64,000 bases of DNA from NCBI RefSeq assembly GCF_037975245.1, contig NC_092569.1, forward strand, positions 30,198,668 to 30,262,667, written 5' to 3'. The translations under genes and the position numbers were made by a program. The notes under the pieces are model-generated. The model made no database searches and had not been told where the DNA came from. It worked only from the letters and a program-made list of their open reading frames with translations. This document shows, piece by piece, positions 11,370 through 22,900 of the stretch. Each line of letters opens with the position of its first letter. Within the stretch, counting starts at the first letter, position 1. This DNA comes from Apostichopus japonicus (Eukaryota > Echinodermata > Holothuroidea > Aspidochirotida > Stichopodidae).

Positions 11370-11728
11370 TTACACCGGTCGTATTTTCATATCTGTGTAT
11401 TGAAGGCTACATCCGTAACTGTTGAAACTATCACTATACCAGTAGATGTTCGTTCCCCGAGTAGAGCCGTCGTAGTCCCCGTTAAGGTTAGAATAAGCGC
11501 AATATGCGCAGTTGTCGCTGCCATCGGGAAACAATATACAATAATCACTATAACTGGGACAGTTAGATCGACATTGAGAAGCAGAATAGTCACGTCTGCA
11601 GTCATATCGATTGTAGAACCACCAGGCTCCTCGATGTCTCTCAGCACAATCGTAGCTGCTCCATCCATCGTTGTCCTGGTCTTTTGTACTGAATTGTGTA
11701 TTGTTGCTACCAGTCAGACCATTTTTAC
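11370..11728 (-). CDS. gene A exon 8: C-terminal part of FReD 2 with Cys-rich insertion
   Basis: Enters in phase 1 after TTGCAG and ends MKIRPV plus TAA. It encodes residues 440-558. [11 protein letters not shown] and [10 protein letters not shown] match the FReD core. Between them lie about 37 extra residues (479-515) with Cys at 483, 492, 496, 503 and 513. Canonical FReDs have only a few residues there. Cys467 and Cys516 are inferred to be the conserved disulfide pair enclosing the insertion. Confidence 0.92.
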
Positions 11729-13621
11729 CTGCAACAGACGACAAAGAGTAAATAAACCGATCAATTGATAAACTTTGAGCAAATCCTACATCGGATACAA
11801 GTTGGAGGGCATTGCGTTTTTTGTTATACCAAGATGAACACGTTAGTTCCGTTATTTTTTTGGTTTTGCGTGAATTCAATATTTAGGATACATGAGTAGG
11901 TATTTTGTCTTTACAAGTACGTTATTATACAATTTAGTTTTTGTTCCGTTTGAAAAACAGTGCCACAGCAGGAGCCACATACAGATGGGGAAACTACTTT
12001 AAGCAAATGTCAGGGTTTCGTTAGTATAGAGTCGCTAATATCGCTCTTTATTTTACATTTATTTATCGGCATTTAATTGGCAATACTATTCATTTTTTTT
12101 ATTTGATTCTTATTTCTAGGTTCCCATCTGATTAGTCTCCTAGTCTATCAAAACTCGAGTTACAGATTTATTGTGTGTGTCGGTATTAAATCGTATAATT
12201 CCTTGAATAAAATGATGTGGAATTTAGCTTGCATAACCAAATTTTCATTTTCTCTCTTTTTCAACCCTGTGTTTGTACTACACATGTTAACTTAGGCTTT
12301 CTTCGAAGCTGGGCCAGGGGTGGGGTGTGTGTAATGGAGCTAAATATATCCTTCAAGTTGGAAAGCAAGGGTATCATTTAAAGATCTAGTCTTGAGTAAT
12401 CCAAGGTCCCTGTTCTACTGGACAGGGCAAGAAGGGTGTTAATTGCCATTTATTGTTAAATTGTTTACCCGATTTTTATAGCACGTTTTAATCTTTGAAT
12501 TTTTCAACCCGTGAGCTCACATGTTGGAGTATAAACGTAGATTACACGCTATACATAACAGATCATGAAATAAGTGAGCTTAAATGAAGAATAGAACCGA
12601 CATAAAGTGAATTGACTATAAATAGCTAATATTCTGGGTTTTGACAAAGTAACCATAAGTTGATATTCTACTTTTACGAAAGGATTCAGTGATATTGATC
12701 ATTATACATACATATACGTTGAATTTCAGGATACTCGTTTATGTTGGGATGATATTGATGTTGAGATTGAATTTCTCTGTGTCAGAAATACATAGAGCCT
12801 GGCTACGATTAGAACATCTACTGTCATAATTTAGTATGACGGTCAATTCTATCATATTAGGCGCTTGTTACGTGCAAACACGGTAAGGAGACCTGTGTTG
12901 CCAAGGAACAGCGATATCTTATCGTCTGCTTCTTATGTCTATTCACATTGTATACAGTCTTTATAACCTACGTGCGTTCCAACTGCAGCTCAAACGTTTG
13001 AAAGAAAATAACAATGTTTGGAATTAAAAATTGCTGTAAACATTGAAAACATATGTAATGTAGCTATGGAATCAAGACATTGGTTGTTGTAGAATGCACA
13101 TTCAAGGAGTACTAGAAGATGTAATTGCTATAGGGGAGCACGTCACATGATCCTCCATGGTTGACATGTTTTTTTTTTGTTTTGTTGTTGTCTTGACGCT
13201 TCTCCTAATTGATGTAATCGGTCCAGTTTATGTTTGCGTCAATGATTAGAACTTCAACTACTCACCTACAGTTCCACTGGCTGATCCATATGATAATCGA
13301 AACTTGTCTGCCTCGTTATTAATGCTAAAAGTCGAATAGACGACGTAATACGATGATGAAGCGGAGTCCTGTAGATCAATACGTAGCTGGTACGTTTTTT
13401 GGTTGGTCAGAGAGTGGATATATTTATTACCTAGCCAGTGGTCTTGATTCTTATCACCAAAACCGTCCTTGTAGTCCGACCAACCAAGATAAAAGTCAAC
13501 GGAGGCACTCGATCGTCGCTGGAAAACCTATGAAATAAAAAGAAAGGTAATCCAACTGTTTCATCTACTTATCCTTAAGGGCATGACATCCAGAGTTAAA
13601 GAGTTAATAAAGATAAATTTA

Positions 13622-13670
<49 letters not shown>

Positions 13671-13769
13671 GTAAAACATTGGCTGTTTTACTTCCAATCA
13701 CTTACCTAATTCAATTATTGTATCTCACTCGAGATCCAGCCTTTCTCTAAATGCAGCATAGTTGTTTAA

Positions 13770-13855
<86 letters not shown>

Positions 13856-13861
13856 GTTTAA

Positions 13862-13957
<96 letters not shown>

Positions 13958-16900
13958 ATTGTATTGTGATAGTGAGATAGTTCGCAAGAGTATTTTGCTT
14001 CTTGATCTTTTTCTATTGATCAAGTTCAGCTCAACGAGGTCTTCAGTGCATCATTTTGCAAAATACAAAGCACATTGTGTAAAAGGTAACTTTTTAATTC
14101 CTTGTTTGCATTACTCACCGTCCATCCTCCTCCGTTACTTTCCATCTCACAGTAAACCTGAATCCCGCTTGGCCAACCATCAGGGTAAATGGTGTGAACT
14201 CCATCACTGCGTGTACCGGAAACATAAAGATCGTAGCAATCTTTTGGTATCAATGTGCACGTCACTCCGTCCCCTTCGTAGCCATTATTACAGTAACATT
14301 TGCGGACATTGTTCCTCTCATCACAGGTTGCGTGTTCACTACACTGGTAACTCTGATCTATAATAAGCTGGTTGTTCCTACAAGTTGAATTTCGTGTACA
14401 TCTTGAATTGATGTAATACTTGCCCTCCTAATTTAAGATATTCGGAGGAAAAACAAACAAACTAATACATAAATAATGCACAGGAATGCAACGATGGATG
14501 ACCAATGCAGAACTCGCCTCGATTGATCTAGGTATGGGGTATGAACCATTATGAAAGTTGTATGTGGTTTTTGAAACTAACTCCGATGTAGGTGGCCTAG
14601 GGATCCGCTATCAAGAACAAAGGTAGCCGTCAAATGTTGCATACAACGGCTTATTGCGACTTTACATTAGGCCTACAATAAGTTCTAACCGCAAGACTGT
14701 GGTATGAAGTATCCATGCATTTTGTGTTAGGTTTATAAGGGGATGCACATCTATAAGTCTTATCTTCCTGACTAATGTAATACGTCCCTCGACTGACAGT
14801 TTTGCTGGGCTGGCGACAAAGGTGGGGTACATGCCCCTTTCCCAACCGCGATGCGAGCGCTACTCGGTTATCTGTAAATGTGATGTGATAATCAACAAGT
14901 TTAAATAATAAAGGTTTTCTTCTAATTATATGGACTATGAATTAATAGAAACATTAAAACTATCCTGAAAGAACCGTACTGACCGTTAATACACTTCCTT
15001 TTTCATCAACGAAGCAGTTGCATTGGTTCCGAGGGATGCATTGTTCTTGCTGTCTCAGATAATCACCGACACAAACACATTGCTCTGATTCTGTGCGAGA
15101 GGTAGCCGAGATGCAAGTGTCAGGGTCTTCACAAGTCCTCTCACATGTCTCATTGCTAAATATCTTATTAGCTGGACACCATTCAATTTGTAATTCTAGA
15201 GAACAGGAACGGAAAAAAGGAATATAATAGTAACCTGATACATACACAACGAATATGACATGTGGCAAAGAATAGATTTTTGTCATTACTTCAGTACGTG
15301 GCTGTCAGAAGGTTAAAGGAAAGCAACACACATTCAGAAGCAGTTCGAATGAATCCAGAATATTTTAAATCAGGTAGTGGTCGACCCTAAGTCACATTAA
15401 TGTTAACAGTTATTGAACATTACGAGACAACATCCCATCATTTGTTGTACAACTGGTTCGAAGCCAAATGTCATAGCTTCTGTTTCAGAGTTCCCCTCGA
15501 TGTAAGTATACTGCTTTCTGACAACAATGATAATTAATAACAGCATCAAATTTCTTTTGCGTTGGTTGCGCTGATGAAACTGGGAGATTTACCTGTTTTC
15601 AGTGTAAACTTTTTGTTGAACAAATGTTAGGTACGGTTCCTCGTTCAGAGCCAAGGTTAGTGTCGAGTACGAAGCAGTCTTGTAGTGAGTGCGTTATCAC
15701 ACTTTAGCTTATGGAGGCATTTTGGAAATCTAGTATAGATACTAATGTAAGATTAAGTATTTGAACTCGCGCTTAGAGCTTGTACTCGCACTCACATGAT
15801 CATATTGTAATCGCTACTATATGTATTGTATCGCAATTGTACTCTCTGGTACACGATATGTATATTCGTACTTTATGTACTGTAGCAGTTTCTTCAAAGT
15901 AAGAAAACATATTTGACGTGTGAAGTTTACTTCCAAAATATCCATCGGTTTTAGAATAAACCTTTCATTTTATGCACCTTTCCTTTTGACATCTAATAAA
16001 ACAATTTTGTTTATTATTTTGGCTTTAAATTTAATAAGAATGTAAAAGACACTTACCATCTGATATTACGAATGTACCTAAACTTGAAATATAATATTTC
16101 CCCCATTCATCTGAGATACGAAAATCGTCGTATGTTACAAAGTAAGTTTCCCCAGCAACGTTCTCAAAGTCCATTCTCAGTTGGTACCGCTTTTGATTTG
16201 TTAAGTAGGCAATTTTCTCATTTCCGATCCAAAACTCACTCCCTAGAAAGCCAAAGCCATTTCTGAAGTCTTTCCAACTTCTATTAAAATTTACAGAATC
16301 CAATCTTCTTCGCTGTAGTACCTACAACGAATATCAACAAGTTAAGCGTTAACCGGGACGTTATTAAATATGTATATTCGTTCCCTTAGGCTGCAATGCG
16401 ATTTGTTGCTAACAATTATTACACCGAAATAAGAACTTATATTTCTAACTTAAGTTTGCAGTGTGTGGGCTAGAGGTTTACGGTTTTCTTGGAAAAGAAC
16501 CACACTGTCCTTAAATTTCAAAATATATAAAATCATTGATTTAAACTTTCGTTTCGATAAAAAATATCAAGATTCTATTTGAAATAACCTTGTATTACAT
16601 CGCTAAATATTACTGTATGCAAAAATGAAGTAAATGTGTACAAAACTATTTAAAGTTGAAAAGGAGACATCAAGTAATCAGCCATACCGTCCATCCACCA
16701 GCATCAAGATCATTATTACAGTAAGCCTCAAACGGTTCCGGATAGCCATCTGGTTTAATAAGGTACACTCCAGATGTATTGTGGGTAGAGGAACATACAT
16801 TCACTACTTCTTTGCAATCTCTCGGATACGCAGGTTGTTGAAAAACAAAGTATGAAGAACCTGGATGGAAAGTAAAATAAAGTTAACATTTTATTGCGAC

Positions 16901-19900
16901 TGAAAAAATCACTTCAGTAAACGAAACTAACGCCTTAGATTCTGAGCCAATTGTAAAAGAACTCGATTCGTTACAATGAGAACTAAGGTAATAAATCAGT
17001 TTAACTACCAATTATTTCTCAACTACCATAGAGAGGAAGATATCGCGACTAACATTTGATACGGTAATCGTTATTGAATTCTCAGATGTAACTGTTTTGA
17101 AGCATTAGTTTTAATTAGTTTTCAGCTTGCAATGAAACTTCAAAGGCAAAGTAAATTGAACTTATTTTTCATCACGCTTCCGTAGTTATCAATCTTATCC
17201 AAGTCAGATCAAAAGACTCACGAAAACAGGCAAATCCAATTTGTTTAACGTACCTGGGAAAATATCGATGAAACACTTAGGATGTAAAAAAGATGGAAAA
17301 TATGCGACTCAAAGGAAATCAATCTCATAATAGATGTTCGGAAATGGTGACAGGATTGTAAAACAAACATCTAGAGCGAACACTATCAAGAGCCAATATT
17401 TTCAGCCATTCAGCTGGCCAACTAAAAGTGTTTACGTTTAGAATACATAGCTGATGTGACTCACAGAGGTTACTTGTATTAATAAGGTAAGTCATATGTC
17501 ATAACTACTACACCTACCTGAAGACCGCCCCTCGGCACTGACAATGACCTGCGATATAAAATAAGGATAAAATGAATCTGTTCGATCGGAAGAAAGAACA
17601 TTTAGGCGAACTGGTCCGCCAAATCTTAGTTTAAGCAGTAGTTGTTTTATCTTCTACTTAAAATTCATATCTAGTATGCAAGTCAATAAACACAGAACTG
17701 AACTTCATATTACAACTTTCATCCAGGAAGCATTAGGTTAATGGCATTTTTCCGGTGTTACAGCTACCCTGGTACATGCTATGTAAGCTAACGTGAAAGA
17801 ACAAAGGCAATAGCCGGCTGCTTTCGTGAACAGCTTTGTTGCTTATATTCTTGCAGATGTTCTTTGTTCAAGTTATGTTATGACATTAGAACATTTCAGA
17901 CATATGTTGTAACGCATTTGTGTTTAACAGTCCTTAACAACCAGTAGGGATCCTTTATATCTTTCCAGGTATTCTTGTTGGAATACGGTATCCGTGTCTT
18001 CATACTAACATAGCAAAGAGAAACTCTGAGATTATAAAAGGTGTCATTTTACATGTAAGGTAAGTTCTTCGTCACAGACTTGTATATCTTACTAAATAAA
18101 AACCTCCATTCAAATTATTAAGGCACGAGATTGAGAGAGATGCATATATAGTATTAAGCTATAAAGCGTAAAATTGTAAAAACATATGGTCTGCGATAAT
18201 GTTCAGATAATTTCTGTCTTAATTGCTTTGTCAGTTTCTTGCGAATTTCACAGCATTAAAAGCTAACATATACTACAATATAGCAGTACGTTATGAAATA
18301 GAGAATATAAGACAACCTTGTTAAACGCTAATTCTACAAATCTACGTGGTATAGAAAAAAGAATAGAAAACTTAACATTAAAATGATGTCTTCTATAACA
18401 TGATAATGATGACAATTGCAAGAGATAAAGAATTTTATCAGAAAATGGACAAAAGATAATGAGGAAGGTTTCTAAGAAATAAGAAATATTTTCTTTCTCT
18501 CTTTCAGACCAAGACATTCAATTATAACAAATGCATAGTCTCTAATTATTCTGCTATATGTTATACAAGTAGTCGGCTTTAAATTTGTTATAGTAAGAAT
18601 GATCGTTAGCACCTTAAAAAGTTACGTTTTGTCTTCTTTGGTCAATTCCGAATACCGACATGTTAGAACAGACGAGTATATGGCAGTTCATTTTTCATTA
18701 AATTATGATGATATTTGTCAAGACAAAAATATTTTACAACATTTCCAGGAGATGAAGTGAATTTATACAACTCTCTGAATAAACAAGAGGACACGCTTTA
18801 GTTCTTTCCTGAAATGTCAACAGTTCTCTGATTTATGAACATGCTAACGTGAAAGAACAAATTCAATAGCTGGCTGCTTCCTTAAACAGCTTTGTTGCTT
18901 AATGCAGACAGATGTTCTTTGTTCAAGTTATATTTTGACATTAGAACATTTCAGACATATGTTGTAACGCATTTGTGTTTCACAGACCCGTAGGGATCCT
19001 TTATATCGTTCCAGCTATTATTGTTGGAATATGATTACCGTTTCTTGATACTTACATAGCAAAGAGAAACTCTGAGATTTAAAAGGTGTCATTTTACATG
19101 TAAGGTAAGTTCTTCGCCACAGACTTGTATATCTTACTAAATAAAAACCAGCATTCCAAATATTAAAGCACGAGATTGAGAGGGCTGCATATGTAGTATT
19201 CAGCTGTAAGGCGTGAAATTGTAAAAACATAGTCTGCGATCATTTAAAGATAATTTCTGTCTTGATTGTTTTGTCAGTTTCTTGCGAATTTCACAGCATT
19301 AAAAGCTAACATTTAATACAATATAGCAGTACGTTATGAAATAGAGAATATAAGACAACCTTGTTGAACGCTAATTCTACAAATCTAGGTAAAGAAAAAA
19401 GAATAGAAAACTTAACGTTAAAGATCTGTCTTCTATAACATGATAATGATGACAATTGCAAGAGATAAAGAATTTTATCAGAAAATGGAGAAACGATAAT
19501 GAGGAAGTTTTCAAAGAAATAAGAAATATTTTCTTCCTTTCAGACCAAGACATTCAATGATAACAATTCTCTAATTGTTCTGCTATATGTTGTACAAGTA
19601 GTCGGCTTTAAATTTGTTGCAGTTAGAATGATCGTTAGCACCTTAAAAATTTACAGTTTTTTCTTGTTTGGTAAATTCCGAATACTGACATGTCAGAACA
19701 GACGAGTATATGGGAGTTAATTTTTCATGAAATTATGATGTTTTCTGTCAAGACAAACTATTGTATAGCATTTCCAGGAGATGAAGTAAATTTAGACAAC
19801 TCTCTGAATAAACAAAAGGACACGCTTTAGTTCTTTCCTGAAATTTCAACAGTTCTCTGATTTATTTTTTGTCTCCATCAAATGTTTGACTTTTTTTAAA

Positions 19901-22900
19901 ACAATGCCTACACACTCATCATGAGTTCATCATGTCAAGAGTAACTTTATCACGATTTGGAGAAGAATATGTTCCTTTAATACAAGGATATCAAATCACC
20001 TTTAACTTAAGTCATGAAAAATAAAATCAATAGAATCGAAATAATTACGAATGTCGATATTAGCTACCTTAGTTCTACACTATGTAATTTGCTGTTGCCA
20101 ACAGAGTATAAAACAAAATGATACCATTGCTACAAAGAGATTGACGCGGTCAAAGGCGATTATTTTGGGATATAGCCAAAGAGTTTTTTTTTATCGCCGA
20201 TTATGCTTTTGAGGAAGCAATGACTTAGACTGTGTGAGACGTTATACTGTTCTATCTGCATACATAATTTTGTTTATTATCACAGTAATTTGATTGTCAC
20301 AAGTCGTGTTTTTCTTGAATATATTGCTCGTTCAAACGATAGCCACAGAATATCATATGCAGGAATTTAATTAGGTATTTTCCAACACATCAGTGAATCG
20401 AAAATGTTTCAAGCGAATAATTACCATATATGAAGCTGTTGGGTTTTATGATATACTTTCTAGTTTTTGAAACATGTGCTAGTAAAGCAACATTTAGATG
20501 CAGTGTAACAGATTTGATGAGTTTGTTTAATTCGTCAAAGTCTATCATCCATATTTTTTAGGTATTTGGAAATTTTCCTTTTGTATACAGAATTACTTTA
20601 CATGTTACTTTAAAACGACAAACGAAACGTTCAGGTTTGTACTCCACCGACCAGCCGCATGGTAACATGACGGGAATGTGTGAGTCGGGTGGGAGGGTGT
20701 GATGACGGCCAGCGAAAAGGGTTGGGTGTGGGTGAACGTCGATGACTACGCCCATCACATTTGTATTGAGCTTATGTATAAAAGCTTTAATTTCTTAACA
20801 CGATAAACTAGCCCGTTGTATTCCACAGTTTGAAGAATAATCATTGCTGATTGTCATTAAAATGTTATTAAACTGGATTATGTAGAAAGCAGGTTGTTCT
20901 CGATCAAAATGAAATGAAATTTACTTGTCGGTGAAAATTTTCTATCTGCAATTATATTGTCATACTTTTTCTGCAATGTTGTTACTGTTACAGATTATAT
21001 CCCAATTTGAATTTAACAAAAAAAGAAAACAAAGAAGGAAATTATGTATTAATGAATTCACAGGTTTCATTTAGTGTTGAACATTATAATTATTTAAAGA
21101 CAAACAACCAGAATAAAAATCAGGTTATTTTTAGTATTAAACATGGTTTCTGCATTAAAACATCGCTATGCAGCTATTTTATGTCCTTCGTTTTTATTAT
21201 GATTGGTGAAAATGTACATTTGCTTGTCAAACTTTGTCCAGAATATGGCTTGTATTTTTAACTATAACCCCCACCCCCCCCCAAAAAAACCTTTACAAAT
21301 TGAAGAAAACATATACTTCTTCCGTGAAATTGACTCTTTTGAGAAGGCATTTATATAGATTTTGAAACAATTGTTTTCGTATTACTTGTTGTTTGACTTA
21401 AATTAGCACATACTAAAGAAATTGTCTTGTTAGGAATTTTATATTGTGTCTGATTTTATTCAAATAACTTTTATCCGCTTTATCCGCATTTAGCCTTCAC
21501 ATTGATCTGTTTTAAAGGTTGGTTTTGAAATTTAAAGGGTTTAAACGAGAGATCCAACACTAGCTAAAATCTTATCTGTTCTAATTTTATGTATTCGAAG
21601 GATTGGAAGAAATAATTCAAATAGTACAAAAATGGCAACTTATAAGATCTTATAAAAGAAAACATACGTTATAAAACAACTTATACGTATAATTAACGTC
21701 TATGTCATTGGAATTCGTCTTTCATTTTTTTTTATCTTCCAGTTTATTTGATTGAATATCATGTTCGTTTAACAGTAGTTATTTCTTTAAATAATGCTGT
21801 TACATTACTAGTAGTTGTTAATATCATCATCAAAATCGATACTGCCTACTAGATTAATGTTTTAGAACATTTTATAACAGCGCGACAAGTGAATTAACGA
21901 TAGATATTTAAACATGTCGCACAGATTTGACAAACAATTCTTTGTAGATGTTTCATTTTAACTTATAAGAATTAAAACAGACATAAAATAGGACAATAAT
22001 CATATGCGTATTTTGAAAAAAAATATTTGGTTAGTTTTTAAATTGATTTATTGAATGAATGCAATATGAGCACCCTTTTTTAAATATAAATCTTCAGTTT
22101 GGTAACGATATATCATAAATTCAGATTTAAGTTTCCGTCTTAATTGTATTTTCGTCCTTTTGATTCCCCCTTACATTGGTATTGTAATACGACATGAAAT
22201 CTGAGTTGCTATCTCGCAGTTACTTTGGAAAAGTTATATTACTTATCTTTAAGACTCAATTATTGAGAAAATACATATACTCTCTAGTTTGAAATCTATT
22301 TAATTTAACTGTCACTTCAAAAAGCAGGCGGTATAGTTTTTTTTTTACAAACTTCATCATATCTTAAAGTTTTTCTACTCGTATATCTATTATCTTTGCG
22401 AATTTGCGGTCAAACGATTCTGTCAAACGATTCTCTTAATCAAGATCAAATAGTATATAAATTATATTTACTGGGAGCAACTTACAATATAGTTGAGAAA
22501 AGAAACACGGAATCAGGAAAACACCGTTGGCTAGACACTAAAATCTTCAGAGACATCTCTTATGATCGCATACTATGCTTTCGTGAAAGCAATTTAAAGC
22601 CATATAGTAGTGTCTGAAACAGACGTAGCACTCACATAAAGGTAATTGTCAATGTTTGGGCTTTGTAGCAGTCTTTCTTTTCTTTGCTAATTTTGTACTG
22701 CAATAAACTTGAGTAACCTAAGTTTATGATATTCAGCAATAATCCTGTCCATATATTTATATTTATATCACCTTGTTAAATTTTTTTATATTAGTTTAAA
22801 TCAGATTGACATGTGTACCAGCTAGTTTTAATGTTATTTCCTTGAATATGTGTTTAAAAAGAATGATCATATAACAAATATTGTTATTGTTTTTGCAGAC

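Noticed and set aside
13762..14023. Long open frames of alternating Tyr-Ile codons on both strands
   Set aside because: Produced by the (TA)n microsatellites; similar artefacts occur at 28,070-28,469, 31,057-31,491, 38,129-38,371, 42,627-43,196 and 58,523-58,835.
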